In this document: positions 9,754-19,726 of the stretch, piece by piece
How the letters are laid out: each line of letters starts with the position of its first letter
Position numbering within the stretch: position 1 is the first letter of the stretch
Origin: Sulfuritalea sp.
GTDB lineage: Bacteria > Pseudomonadota > Gammaproteobacteria > Burkholderiales > Rhodocyclaceae
Assembly: GCA_016716965.1 (NCBI GenBank)
Contig: JADJUP010000031.1
Location: 1 to 64,000 of the forward strand
Length of the DNA: 64,000 nt
Reading direction: 5' to 3'
The notes under the pieces: generated by a model
Databases searched by the model: none
Told to the model about the DNA's origin: nothing
What the model saw: the letters and a program-made list of their open reading frames with translations, nothing else
Program-made: the position numbers and the translations under genes

Positions 9754-10991
9754 GCCGAAAGTCGCGCGTCGATGAGTTCGATCCAGTGCCGCACCGGCAA
9801 CTCGGTGCCGCTGCCGAGGTGGGCGATGCAGCCGACGTTGGCGCTGGCGATCGCCGCCGGCCGTCCGGCGCTGAGGGCGTGCAGCTTGTTGGCCTGCAGT
9901 TGTTGCGAGATTTCCGGCTGCAGCACCGAGTAGGTGCCGGCCGAGCCGCAGCAGAGGTGCGCATCGGCCACCGGTGTCAGCGCGTAGCCGGCCGCGACCA
10001 GCAGGGCTTCCACGGTGCCGCGGATCTTGAGCCCGTGCTGCAGGCTGCAGGGGCTGTGGAAGGCCAGCGGCCGTTCGCTTTCCGGCAGCGGCGGACAGGC
10101 CGCCAGCAGGGCTTTCAGGGCCTCGGCCTCGGCGAGGATGACCTCGCTGACATCCCGCGTCGCCAGCACCACTCGCGCCGACTTCGTCGCGTAGTCCGGG
10201 TCTTCCTGCAGCAGGTGGGCATACTCGACCACCTGGGTGCCGCAGCCAGAGGCCGTGGTCACCACGTGCTCGGCGCCGGCTTCCAGCAGGGGCCACCAGG
10301 CGTCGATGTTGCGCCGCGCATCGTCGCGCGCGCCTTCGGCTTCGTTGAGGTGCAGGCGCACCGCCCCGCAGCAGCCGGCGCCGCGGGCCTCGATCATCTC
10401 GATGCCCAGCTTGTCGAGCACGCGCCGCGTCGCGCCATTGATGTTGGGGTACATGGAAGGCTGTACGCAACCGGCGAGCGCGATCATTTTCCGCGTGTGC
10501 GTGCGGTGCGGGGTCGGCCCGGCCGACGACAGCGGCGGCACCTTGGCGCGCAAGGCGCCGGGCAACATAAGGCGCACCGACTGGCCCAGCTTCATCGCAG
10601 CGCCGAACAGGGTCGGGCGCGGCAGCAGGGTCTTCAGCGCTCCCCGCATCATGGCGTCGCCGCCGCTGCGCGGCACCTTGTGCTCGACGATCTCGCGGCC
10701 GATGTCGAGCAGGCGCGAGTAATGCACGCCCGAGGGGCAGGTGCTCTCGCAGGAACGGCAGGTCAGGCAGCGGTCGAGGTGCAACCGGGTCTTTTCCGTC
10801 GGCTCGGTGCCTTCCAGCACCTGCTTGATCAGGTAGATGCGACCGCGCGGTCCGTCGAGCTCGTCGCCCAGCAACTGGTAGGTCGGGCAGGTCGCGGTGC
10901 AGAAGCCGCAATGCACGCAGCGGCGCAGGATTTCCTCGGCTTCGCGGCCGGCGGTGGTGTGTCGGATGAAATCGGCGAGGTGGGTTTCCAT
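9750..10991 (-). CDS. glcF: Glycolate oxidase iron-sulfur subunit GlcF
   Basis: 413 residues. Two 4Fe-4S motifs near the N-terminus: CVHCGFCTATCPTY (residues about 25-38) and CLTCRSCESTCPSG (about 75-88). Two CCG-domain cysteine sets follow, GAGCCGAVRLHLN with FHSPCSLQHGLK, and LCCGSAGTYSVLQP. This is the electron-carrying subunit of the GlcDEF complex that oxidises glycolate to glyoxylate and passes electrons to quinone. The ATG at 10991 is only 2 nt from the glcE stop, and the gene overlaps the following acyl-CoA synthetase start. Confidence 0.93.
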   Translation of the reverse strand: METHLADFIRHTTAGREAEEILRRCVHCGFCTATCPTYQLLGDELDGPRGRIYLIKQVLEGTEPTEKTRLHLDRCLTCRSCESTCPSGVHYSRLLDIGREIVEHKVPRSGGDAMMRGALKTLLPRPTLFGAAMKLGQSVRLMLPGALRAKVPPLSSAGPTPHRTHTRKMIALAGCVQPSMYPNINGATRRVLDKLGIEMIEARGAGCCGAVRLHLNEAEGARDDARRNIDAWWPLLEAGAEHVVTTASGCGTQVVEYAHLLQEDPDYATKSARVVLATRDVSEVILAEAEALKALLAACPPLPESERPLAFHSPCSLQHGLKIRGTVEALLVAAGYALTPVADAHLCCGSAGTYSVLQPEISQQLQANKLHALSAGRPAAIASANVGCIAHLGSGTELPVRHWIELIDARLSA

Positions 10992-10993
10992 GC

Positions 10994-12046
10994 TCAGAGT
11001 TCCGGGTACATGCGGCCGGGATTGAACACCCCGTAAGGGTCGAAGCTCTGCTTGAGGCGCCGGTGCACTTCCATCAGCGCGGGCTGGAGCGGCGTGAATA
11101 CTCCGGCCGCCTTGTCTCCGCCGCGAAACAGCGTGGCGTGCCCGCCGGCCCGCTCCGCAAGCTCGCGGATGCGAACTCGATCGACGTCGCCGCGCAGCCA
11201 GCGTTGCGCCCCGCCCCATTCGATCAGCGTCGTGCCGGGCAGGTCGAGCGAAGGCGCCACCGAAGGCACCGAGAGCCGCCACAGCGGGGCATCGCCGGCG
11301 AAAAACTCCGCGTCCTGCTCGCGCAGCCCCTGCCAGAAGGCAAGCGCTTCAACGTCATCGATCGCCTCGCCACCGAGCTTGGCGCAAGCCGCCGACACCG
11401 CCGCCTGCGCCCCACTGAGCCGCAGCGTCAGGTTGCCGTCCTGCCAGCAGCTCGCCACCAGCGGCAGGGGCAGTCCGGCCCAGCGGTTGAGCGCCTCCAG
11501 TGCCTTGTCCTGCGGCATCTCGAAGCGCAGGCTGGCGTCACCCGGCGGCACCGGCAGTACCTTGAGCGAAACCTCCAGGATCAGGCCGAGCGTACCCAGG
11601 CTGCCGGCGATCAGGCGGGAGACATCGAAGCCGGCGACATTCTTCATCACTTCGCCGCCGAAGCGATGCACCCGGCCTTCGCCGTCCATCAACTTCACGC
11701 CGAGGACGAAGTCGCGCATCCCCCCGACTGCCGCCCTTCGCGGACCGGCCAGTCCGGCGGCCACTGCGCCGCCGACCGTCGCAGCACCGAAATGCGGCGG
11801 CTCGCAGGCAAGGCATTGTCGCCGTGTCGCCAGCGCCGACTCCAGTTCCGCCAGCGGCGTACCGCAACGCGCGGTGATCACCAGCTCGGTCGGCTCGTAG
11901 CTGACGATGCCGGCATGGCCGGCGGTATCGAGCACGTCGCCGCTGATCGGGCCACCGTAGAAATCCTTGCTGCCGCCGCCGCGCAGGCGCAAAGGCTTGC
12001 GCTCCACGATGCGGGCGCGAAAGGCCTCGAGCATGACTTCACCCAT
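10994..12046 (-). CDS. glcE: Glycolate oxidase FAD-binding subunit GlcE
   Basis: 350 residues with a PCMH-type FAD fold: RGGGSKDFYGGPISGDVLDT, VSYEPTELVITARCGTPLAE and ACEPPHFGAATVGGAVAAGL, then EVMKNVAGFDVSRLIAGSLG and a C-terminal FDPYGVFNPGRMYPEL. This is the truncated vanillyl-alcohol-oxidase-family subunit that accompanies GlcD. The ATG at 12046 shares one base with the glcD stop (TGATG), indicating translational coupling. A copy of the dispersed 23-bp motif lies antisense inside the gene at 11821-11843. Confidence 0.92.
   Translation of the reverse strand: MGEVMLEAFRARIVERKPLRLRGGGSKDFYGGPISGDVLDTAGHAGIVSYEPTELVITARCGTPLAELESALATRRQCLACEPPHFGAATVGGAVAAGLAGPRRAAVGGMRDFVLGVKLMDGEGRVHRFGGEVMKNVAGFDVSRLIAGSLGTLGLILEVSLKVLPVPPGDASLRFEMPQDKALEALNRWAGLPLPLVASCWQDGNLTLRLSGAQAAVSAACAKLGGEAIDDVEALAFWQGLREQDAEFFAGDAPLWRLSVPSVAPSLDLPGTTLIEWGGAQRWLRGDVDRVRIRELAERAGGHATLFRGGDKAAGVFTPLQPALMEVHRRLKQSFDPYGVFNPGRMYPEL
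11821..11843 (+). repeat. Dispersed 23-bp motif, copy I (inside glcE, antisense)
   Basis: Begins GCCGT, core CAGCGCCGACTCC, differing from the consensus only at the end. It sits within conserved coding sequence (ESALATRR), so coding constraint could explain it by chance. Confidence 0.35.
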
Positions 12047-13544
12047 CACAGGCGCTCCAGTTCCGGAAACTTCAGGTTGCCGCCATGCACGTGCATGCGG
12101 CCAAACTCGGCGCAACGATGCAGCGTGGGAATGCCCTTCTCCGGGTTCAACAGACCATCCGGATCGAAGGCGCGCTTGATCGCGTGGAACATGCGAAGTT
12201 CGTCGGAGCCGAACTGGTCGCACATCGAGTTGATTTTTTCGTAACCGACGCCGTGTTCGCCGGTGATGGTGCCGCCGAGGTCGACCGAAAGTTTGAGGAT
12301 CTCGGCGCCGAAGGCCTCGGTGCGTTCCAGCTCGCCGGGCACGTTGGCGTCATACAGGATCAGCGGATGCAGGTTGCCGTCACCGGCATGGAAGACGTTG
12401 ATGCAGCGCAGGCGATATTTCTTTTCCATGGCGTGGATCGCGGTCAGCATCTCGCCCAGGCGCTTCCTCGGGATGGTGCCGTCCATGCAGTAGTAATCAG
12501 GAGAAATGCGCCCGGCGGCGGGAAACGCCGCCTTGCGCCCGGCCCAGAAGCGCAGGCGTTCGGCTTCCGACTGGGATACGCGAAGATCGGTCGCGCCGCT
12601 GGTTTCCAGCACGGCTTTCATGCGCCCGATTTCCTCCGCCACCTCCTCCGCCGTGCCATCGGATTCGCACAACAGGATGGCCTCGGCGTTGAGGTCGTAA
12701 CCGGCCTTGACGTAGGGTTCGACGGCGGCCGTCGCCGGCTTGTCCATCATTTCCAGGCCGGCCGGGATGATGCCGGCGGCGATCACCGCGGCGACCGCCT
12801 CGCCGGCCTTCATGATGTCGTCGAAACTGGCCATGATGACCTGCGCGAGTTCCGGTTTCGGCACCAGCTTGACGGTGACTTCGGTGACCACGACGAGCAT
12901 GCCTTCGGAACCGATGGCCAGCGCCAGCAGGTCGTAACCGGGGGCATCCAGCGCATGGTTGCCGAGCTCGACAATGTCGCCGGCGACCGTGACCGCGCGC
13001 ACCCGCAGCACGTTGTGAACGGTCAGGCCGTATTTCAGGCAATGCACGCCGCCGGAGTTTTCGGCCACGTTGCCGCCGATGGAACATGCGATCTGCGAAC
13101 TCGGATCGGGCGCGTAGTAGAGGCCGAGCGGCGCGGCGGCTTCCGAGATCGCCAGGTTGCGCACGCCGGGTTGCACCACCGCGACGCGGGCGACCGGATC
13201 GACATGGAGGATCTTCCGCATCTTGGCCAGCGACAGCACGACGCCCAGCGGATGTGGCAAGGCGCCCGCCGAAAGGCCGGTACCGGCGCCGCGCGCGACA
13301 ATGGGTGCGCCGGCGGCGCGGCAGGCCTTGATCGTGGCGACCACCTGGTCCTCGGTTTCGGGCAAGGCAACGGCGATCGGCAACTGGCGATAGGCGGAGA
13401 GGCCATCGCATTCATAGGGCTTCAGGTCTTCCTCGGCGGATAGCAGTCCGCTTGCCGGCAGGCAGCGCGCGAGTTCCGCGAGCAGCGCCGCGCGATCGAT
13501 GCCGGCAAAGTCCTGTGCGGCATCGGCAGAGTGTTCTCGCTGGG

Positions 13545-13548
<4 letters not shown>
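12046..13548 (-). CDS. glcD: Glycolate oxidase subunit GlcD (FAD-linked)
   Basis: 500 residues, the catalytic FAD subunit of glycolate oxidase (FAD-linked oxidase with C-terminal domain). Motifs: YECDGLSAYRQLPIAVALPE, VARGAGTGLSAGALP (FAD pyrophosphate loop), SIGGNVAENSGGVHCLKYGL, and in the C-terminal cap FHAGDGNLHPLILYD and TGEHGVGYEKI. These are close to the E. coli GlcD pattern. It overlaps the gckA stop by 4 nt upstream and glcE by 1 nt downstream, placing it centrally in a leftward operon for glycolate use. Confidence 0.94.
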
Positions 13549-14843
<1,295 letters not shown>

Positions 14844-14946
14844 CCCCCCGCCCCCTTCACAAGGAAGGGGGTAACAGCGGTTCGCGAGCTGCGCTCGCTC
14901 CAAATGGTTGGCTGCGCCGTCCTTGGGGCGGCCCTGCGGACGGCGC

Positions 14947-15723
14947 TCACGGCCTGGCTTCCATCCAGCCGAAGCTGTCTTCGGTCGCGGCGGAGGGCCT
15001 GTATTCGCAGCCGATCCAACCCGCGTAGCCGATGCGATCGAGATGGCCGAGCAGGAAGGGAAAATTGATCTCGCCGGTGCCCGGCTGGTGGCGGCCGGGA
15101 TTATCGGCCAGCTGCACGTGCCCGATCCGCGGCAGATGCTCCTGCAGCCGCCGCGCCAGATCGCCTTCCATGACCTGGGCATGGTAGATGTCGAACTGCA
15201 GGCGCAGGTTTTCGTGACTGACGTCGGCGATCACGGCGAGGCCGGCGTCCGTGGTGCTGACCAGGAAACCCGGCGTGTCGCGCGTGTTGAGCGGCTCCAG
15301 CAGCAGTTCGATGCCTGCGCGCCGGGTCACCGCGGCGGCAAAGCGCAGGTTTTCCACCAGGGTTTCGCGGGCTTTCGCCGATCCCGCCTCCGCCGGAGGA
15401 ATCCCGGCCAGGCAGTTCAGTCGCGAGCAGCCCAGCACGCGCGCGTAGTCGATTGCCAGGCCGACACCGTCCTGGAACTCGGCGATGCGTCGCGGATGGC
15501 AGGCGATGCCGCGCTCGCCGCCCGCCCAGTCGCCGGCCGGCAGATTGAACAGAACCACCTCGACGCCTGAGGTCAGCACAACCTCGGCCAGCGCGGCGCG
15601 ATCGAACTCGTAGGGAAAATGAAACTCGACGGCGTTGAATCCCGCCGCCCGTGCCGCCGCAAAACGCTCGAAAAACGGGCGTTCCGTGAACAGGAATGAC
15701 AGGTTCGCTGCAAAACGGAGCAT
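14947..15723 (-). CDS. hyi: Hydroxypyruvate isomerase
   Basis: 258 residues with a TIM-barrel xylose-isomerase-like fold. Signature segments: FAANLSFLFTERPFFERFAA, GFNAVEFHFPYEFD, VVLFNLPAGDWAGGERGIAC, ELLLEPLNTRDTPGFLVSTT, LQFDIYHAQVMEGDLAR and GHVQLADNPGRHQPGTGEINF. The enzyme interconverts hydroxypyruvate and tartronate semialdehyde. With gckA and glcDEF it outlines glycolate to glyoxylate to tartronate semialdehyde to glycerate; glyoxylate carboligase and tartronate semialdehyde reductase are not in the window. It stops 103 nt before gckA, a gap that holds GC-rich sequence but no gene. Confidence 0.92.
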   Translation of the reverse strand: MLRFAANLSFLFTERPFFERFAAARAAGFNAVEFHFPYEFDRAALAEVVLTSGVEVVLFNLPAGDWAGGERGIACHPRRIAEFQDGVGLAIDYARVLGCSRLNCLAGIPPAEAGSAKARETLVENLRFAAAVTRRAGIELLLEPLNTRDTPGFLVSTTDAGLAVIADVSHENLRLQFDIYHAQVMEGDLARRLQEHLPRIGHVQLADNPGRHQPGTGEINFPFLLGHLDRIGYAGWIGCEYRPSAATEDSFGWMEARP

Positions 15724-15733
15724 GCGCCGATTA

Positions 15734-15770
15734 TATGTCCCCGATGCTCGACATCGGGGACGGTATCCCC
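15734..15770. repeat. Hairpin element followed by GGTATCCCC (copy 1)
   Basis: Perfect 10-bp stem GTCCCCGATG / CATCGGGGAC with a 5-nt loop (15737-15761), preceded by TAT and followed at once by GGTATCCCC. It lies 14 nt upstream of the hyi start. The same frame of TAT-GTCC...GGAC-GGTATCCCC recurs at 21628. Confidence 0.55.
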
Positions 15771-15948
15771 GCTCGTCGTCACCGAGTCGAGGTGCCCCTG
15801 ATCACTAAATGGCTACGAAAGTTCCCAGCCCAAGCTGCGACATTGTTGCCATTCCAGCAGCAATCAATTGAAGCCTCGCCTATTCTCAGGCCATCCCCGG
15901 CCGAGTAAAGTGCGCACCTCTCACTTGCCATTGTGCTCGTCCCCATTC

Positions 15949-16527
15949 ATGAATTCGGCAATCCAGCGTCCCCCGACCGGCTACACCCACACCGCGATCG
16001 GTCTGCACTGGCTGATCGCGCTGGCCATTGCCGGGAGTTTTGCGCTCGGCCTCTACATGCACGAACTGCCGCTGTCGCCGCAGAAGCTCAAGCTCTATTC
16101 CTGGCACAAGTGGGCCGGCGTAACGATCTTCCTGTTCGTCCTGCTGCGCCTGACCTGGCGCCTGACGCACCGGCCCCCCGCATTGCCGGCCGGCATGCCC
16201 GGCTGGCAGCGCAGCGCCGCCGAAGCCACCCACGTTCTGCTCTACCTGCTGATGTTCGCCGTGCCGCTATCGGGCTGGCTGATGAGCTCGGCCAAGGGTT
16301 TCCAGACCGTCTGGTTCGGCGTTCTGCCGCTGCCCGACCTGCTGCAGAAGGACACCGACCTCGGCGACCTGCTGCAGCAGATGCACATGCTGCTCAACTT
16401 CACCATGGCGGGGCTGGTCGTAGCCCATGCCGGCGCAGCGCTCAAGCACCATTTCCTCGATCGCGACGAGGTCCTCGCGCGCATGCTGCCTTTCCTCGGC
16501 AAATCCAAGAACGGAGAACGCAAATGA
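15949..16527 (+). CDS. Cytochrome b561 family protein
   Basis: 192 residues, ATG 15949. Four predicted membrane helices. Conserved histidines for two hemes b occur in IGLHWLIALAIAGSFAL, WHKWAGVTIFLFVLLR, ATHVLLYLLMFAVPLSGWLM and AGLVVAHAGAALKHHFLDRD. It is a diheme cytochrome that exchanges electrons with quinone in the inner membrane. It overlaps the first yceI gene by ATGA, the common b561-YceI pairing, in which YceI may bind a polyprenyl lipid or quinone in the periplasm. Upstream, 15771-15948 holds no gene. Confidence 0.92.
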   Translation: MNSAIQRPPTGYTHTAIGLHWLIALAIAGSFALGLYMHELPLSPQKLKLYSWHKWAGVTIFLFVLLRLTWRLTHRPPALPAGMPGWQRSAAEATHVLLYLLMFAVPLSGWLMSSAKGFQTVWFGVLPLPDLLQKDTDLGDLLQQMHMLLNFTMAGLVVAHAGAALKHHFLDRDEVLARMLPFLGKSKNGERK

Positions 16528-17096
16528 AGTTCCGCCTGCCCGGCCTCGCCCTCGCTGCGATCCTAACCACCGCCCCGGCGGCCCATGCCTTGGAATTCAA
16601 CCAGTACCAGCACGGCAAGAGTTCGCTGGCCTTTGTGTACAAGCAGATGAACGTGCCGGTCGACGGCCAGTTCAAGAGCTTCCGCGCCAAGATTGCTTTC
16701 GATCCGGCCAAGCCGGCCGCCGCCAAGGCCGAATTCGAAATCGACCTGGCCAGCGTCGATGCCGGCTCGAAGGATGCCAACGACGAAGTGGCCGGCAAGT
16801 CCTGGTTCAACACCAAGGCGTTTCCGATTGCCCGCTTCGTCGCGACCTCAATCAAGCCGCTGGGCAACAATCGCTTCGAAGTCGCCGGCAAGATGAGCAT
16901 CAAGGGCAAGACCCAGGACCTCAGCACCCCGGTGACCGTAACCCAGCAGGGCAACAGCGCGACCTTCGACGGCAGCCTGGTGCTCAAGCGCGCCGACTAC
17001 GGGATCGGCGACGGCGTCTGGGCCGACTTCGGCACCGTCGCCAACGAAATCCAGATCAAGTTCCGACTGGTGGCCAGCGCAGCGGCCGCCAAATAA
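16524..17096 (+). CDS. YceI family periplasmic lipid-binding protein (first copy)
   Basis: 190 residues. Signal peptide MKFRLPGLALAAILTTAPAAHA with cleavage before LEFN. The mature part is a YceI lipocalin-like beta barrel: SSLAFVYKQMNVPVDGQFKS, AEFEIDLASVDAG, GKSWFNTKAFPIARFVATS, KMSIKGKTQDLSTPVTVT and LKRADYGIGDGVWAD. Family members bind long isoprenoid chains. Coupled to the cytochrome b561 gene by a 4-nt overlap and followed 26 nt later by a second yceI. Confidence 0.92.
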   Translation: MKFRLPGLALAAILTTAPAAHALEFNQYQHGKSSLAFVYKQMNVPVDGQFKSFRAKIAFDPAKPAAAKAEFEIDLASVDAGSKDANDEVAGKSWFNTKAFPIARFVATSIKPLGNNRFEVAGKMSIKGKTQDLSTPVTVTQQGNSATFDGSLVLKRADYGIGDGVWADFGTVANEIQIKFRLVASAAAAK

Positions 17097-17122
17097 ACCA
17101 ACCCACCCTCAGGAGCAGACCC

Positions 17123-17698
17123 ATGAACAAACTCGCCATCGTCGCCGCAGCATCCGCACTCAGCGCCTTCTCGGCCGGCGCCTTCGCCGCACCGGAGACC
17201 TTCAACGTCGAACCTACCCATACCTATCCTCGCTTCGAATACAGCCACTTCGGCTACTCGAACCAGCAGCAGCGCTTCGACAAGACCAGCGGCAAGATCG
17301 TGCTCGACCGCGCCGCCCAGACCGGTTCGGTCGATGTGACGATCGACGCCACGTCGGTCAACACCGGCTACGCCCTGTTCAACCAGCACATCCAGGCCGA
17401 AGACTATTTCGACACGGCGAAGTTTCCGACCATCACCTTCAAGTCCACCAAGGTGAAATTCGAGGGCGGCAAGCCGGTCGCCGTCGATGGCAACCTGACC
17501 ATCAAGGGTGTCACCAAGCCGGTGACGCTGACCGTGACGTCCTTCCATGCCATGCCGCACCCGATGGTAAAGAAGGATGCCATCGGCGCCAACGCGACCA
17601 CCAAGGTCAAGCGTTCGGACTTCAACATGGGCAAGAACGTGCCTTACGTCAGCGACGAGGTCAGCCTGACCATCGCGGTCGAAGCCATCAAGGAATAA
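17123..17698 (+). CDS. YceI family periplasmic protein (second copy)
   Basis: 191 residues, ATG 17123 after CAGGAGCAGACC. Signal peptide MNKLAIVAAASALSAFSAGAFA before APET. YceI motifs: VEPTHTYPRFEYSHFGYSN, TIDATSVNTGYALFNQHIQA, EDYFDTAKFPTITFKSTKV, LTIKGVTKPVTLTV and KRSDFNMGKNVPYVSDEVSL. It is only distantly similar to the first copy, so the pair is an old duplication. It resembles the E. coli YceI subtype more than its neighbour does. Probably cotranscribed with cytochrome b561; the GC-rich hairpin at 17738 ends the unit. Confidence 0.92.
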   Translation: MNKLAIVAAASALSAFSAGAFAAPETFNVEPTHTYPRFEYSHFGYSNQQQRFDKTSGKIVLDRAAQTGSVDVTIDATSVNTGYALFNQHIQAEDYFDTAKFPTITFKSTKVKFEGGKPVAVDGNLTIKGVTKPVTLTVTSFHAMPHPMVKKDAIGANATTKVKRSDFNMGKNVPYVSDEVSLTIAVEAIKE

Positions 17699-17737
17699 AT
17701 AGAGCCGCAGGTGCGAGGGTGGAAAGTTGGGCGGACC

Positions 17738-17790
17738 GTAGGGCGGACTTCAGTCCGCCATCCATCCTGGCCGGCTGAAGCCGGCCCTAC
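17738..17790. terminator. Double hairpin between convergent genes
   Basis: Two adjacent 8-bp hairpins, GGCGGACT-TC-AGTCCGCC and GGCCGGCT-GA-AGCCGGCC, nested within outer arms GTAGGGC and GCCCTAC. It separates yceI (rightward) from the leftward gene at 17787, whose TAG stop is part of the right arm. A REP-like or bidirectional terminator role is inferred; no T-run is present. Confidence 0.5.
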
Positions 17791-18818
17791 AGCGCAATCT
17801 TGCCCGTCTCGTGGGAGAGCGCCTCGATGGCGCTTTCGTCCAAGGTCAGCAGGCGCTGGCAGAGTGCGGCGAAATGCTCCTGCCCTGCCGTGACGGCCGT
17901 GCGCAACGACGCCGTGTCACCAGCGCCGACTCTTGCGCCATAGGCCGCGACCAGGCGCGGAAACATCTCTCGCCGCAATCCGTCGAAGGTCGAAAACCAG
18001 AAGTGCAGCGAATCGACCGAGTCGCGCCGCAGCAGGGCCGGCAGCGTCACCAGGCTATCGGCCAGGTTGTCCTTCACGGCACGGGCGAAGATTTCGGCGC
18101 GCTTGCCGCGCAACCGCGTCAGCATTTCCGGCCACGAGTCGCCCAGCATGCGGCCGGCCGAGAGCTCGCCTTCCTCGTGCAGCACCAGGGTCTCGATCTC
18201 GCCCTCGGTCATGCGCTCGATCGCGGCCAGCGGATCGACGTCGAAACCATAGGCCAGCAGCGCTGATTTCAGTGCGCCGTCCTGCTGCTTGACGTTCCAG
18301 CCCTCGGCCTTTTCCCACAGCCACTGCCGTAGCGCCTCGCGCCTGACGATCAGCGTCTCGCCCTGCGAAGCGGCGGGTATCGCCGCCACATCGCGCGCAT
18401 ATTCGCAGCCGCAGACCAGCAGGCGCGCCGCGCCGCGCCGCTCGTCGCGGTCCAGCCGACCGAGGAAGAAGTGAGGTTTGTGGAAGCGGCCGATCCCGGC
18501 ACCATAGACCAGCCCGCTGCCGGCCAGCGCGACATTGACCTGCGGTGCATCGAAGGGATCGTAGTCGCAGCCGCCCAGCGGCAAGCGCACGAAGTCTTCG
18601 TCGGCCAGGCCTTCCCAGCGCGCCTCGCGTTCCGAAATCCAGCGACCCACCTCGTCGCGCGGCGGCGCGACCCCATGGGGCAGGTCATGCTCCCAGCGAT
18701 AGAACTCGCGCATGCCAAGCAGATAGGTGCACAGGCTGACGTCGCGCGCGTGACGCGCGTCGGCGATGTCGCAATTGGTCTGCACCGCACTGACGAGTTC
18801 GGCCATCCCGGCGATCAT
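17787..18818 (-). CDS. Conserved hypothetical protein (343 aa), last gene of unknown operon
   Basis: 343 residues from ATG 18818, overlapping the previous stop by ATGA. I do not recognise a named family. Segments rich in W, H and C stand out: SLCTYLLGMREFYRWEHDLP (residues about 30-50), LGGCDYDPFDAPQVN, RFHKPHFFLGRLDRDE and LLVCGCEYARD. The C-terminal half is helical and charged (RLRGKRAEIFARAVKDNLAD). There is no signal peptide and no membrane helix, so it is cytoplasmic. It belongs to the operon led by the HTH-ferredoxin fusion at 21580. A copy of the 23-bp dispersed motif lies within the coding sequence at 17911. Confidence 0.75.
   Translation of the reverse strand: MIAGMAELVSAVQTNCDIADARHARDVSLCTYLLGMREFYRWEHDLPHGVAPPRDEVGRWISEREARWEGLADEDFVRLPLGGCDYDPFDAPQVNVALAGSGLVYGAGIGRFHKPHFFLGRLDRDERRGAARLLVCGCEYARDVAAIPAASQGETLIVRREALRQWLWEKAEGWNVKQQDGALKSALLAYGFDVDPLAAIERMTEGEIETLVLHEEGELSAGRMLGDSWPEMLTRLRGKRAEIFARAVKDNLADSLVTLPALLRRDSVDSLHFWFSTFDGLRREMFPRLVAAYGARVGAGDTASLRTAVTAGQEHFAALCQRLLTLDESAIEALSHETGKIAL
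17911..17933 (+). repeat. Dispersed 23-bp motif, copy B
   Basis: Begins GCCGT, core CAGCGCCGACTCT. Inside the 343-residue ORF on the opposite strand, where it encodes ARVGAGDTA. Confidence 0.5.
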
Positions 18819-19264
18819 TCCGTCTCCCCCGGGCGGCGCCGGCGTGCCTTCCAGGCCGCAATGCCCTTGACCACCTCGGAGAACGGCAGGTCGTCCAGGT
18901 CGGCGTATTGCTCGCGCGCCAGGCGCACCAGGCGCCGCACGTTCGGTGCTATGGCGTCGGGATCGAGCAGGGCCTTGAGGCCGTCGAGCCCGCCACACTG
19001 GATCTTCATCACCATCGCGTGCGGCAGGATGCGCTGGGTGGCGGTAAGGCCCAGCGCGAAGGTCGATTTCTCGCGCAGCAGTTCCGAAACCCGGCTGCAG
19101 GCCAGGTGCGCCGCCGGCTGGGTGCAGGCCACACTCTCGCGCTCGGCGATCTGCAGGCTGATCGCCAGTTCGCACACCGCATGCCGCGCGAGCAGGACCC
19201 GCTCGAACACGCAAGGCAGGCGATTGATGTCGCCCTTCAGATGGCGAAAGGCGATTTCGTCCAT
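18815..19264 (-). CDS. Conserved hypothetical protein (149 aa)
   Basis: 149 residues starting MDEIAFRHLKGDINRLPCVF (ATG 19264). No known domain recognised. It has several cysteines (PCVFERVLL, HAVCELAIS, VACTQPAAHLACS, KIQCGGLDG) and a basic C-terminus (AWKARRRRPGETE). It looks cytoplasmic and helical. Its stop overlaps the start of the 343-residue protein, so the two are translated together and may form a complex. The 216 nt upstream of its start contain no gene but hold an AACGCATGCGTT palindrome at 19337, and could carry an internal promoter. Confidence 0.7.
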   Translation of the reverse strand: MDEIAFRHLKGDINRLPCVFERVLLARHAVCELAISLQIAERESVACTQPAAHLACSRVSELLREKSTFALGLTATQRILPHAMVMKIQCGGLDGLKALLDPDAIAPNVRRLVRLAREQYADLDDLPFSEVVKGIAAWKARRRRPGETE

Positions 19265-19480
19265 GGTGCGGGGCCGTTCATCGAGCGAAGCGAGCCAGAC
19301 AGTAAGCCCCCCGCGAGGGACGAGGCGGGGTTTCGCAACGCATGCGTTGCGCAGCCCGCCGGCAGGCGCAATGCCGTGGGCCGCACAGCGGATGGGGGGG
19401 TGGGCAAAATTTACCTGCCCATCGTGCATCGACGGCCATGTGATTCAAACAGCGTGGTGGCTCAATCGAAGCCATGGACC

Positions 19481-19714
19481 CTAATATTCCTCTCCGGTCA
19501 TCGGATCCTCGCCGCGCGGCTCGTTGAGGAGTTCTTCCGCCTGCAGTTCGTTCTCGGCAAAGATGGTCTTGATCAACTCGCCGGGAGCGAGGTCGGTCTC
19601 GCGGCGCAAGCGCTTGGCTTCGTTCGATGCTTCCTTGAAAACCTCGAACTGGCTGATCTTCGCCAATTGGCGAACCGGACCGAGTGGGGTGACGCGATAG
19701 ATGTAATAGGGCAT
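19481..19714 (-). CDS. Small conserved hypothetical protein (77 aa)
   Basis: 77 residues, MPYYIYRVTPLGPVRQLAKI at the start, then a Lys/Arg/Glu-rich helix (FKEASNEAKRLRRE) and an acidic tail (NEPRGEDPMTGEEY). No cysteines, no signal. Twelve nt separate it from the S24-like gene. I do not recognise a characterised family. Its place between the S24 domain and the two larger unknowns suggests a role in the same system. Confidence 0.7.
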   Translation of the reverse strand: MPYYIYRVTPLGPVRQLAKISQFEVFKEASNEAKRLRRETDLAPGELIKTIFAENELQAEELLNEPRGEDPMTGEEY

Positions 19715-19726
19715 GGAACGGTGCTT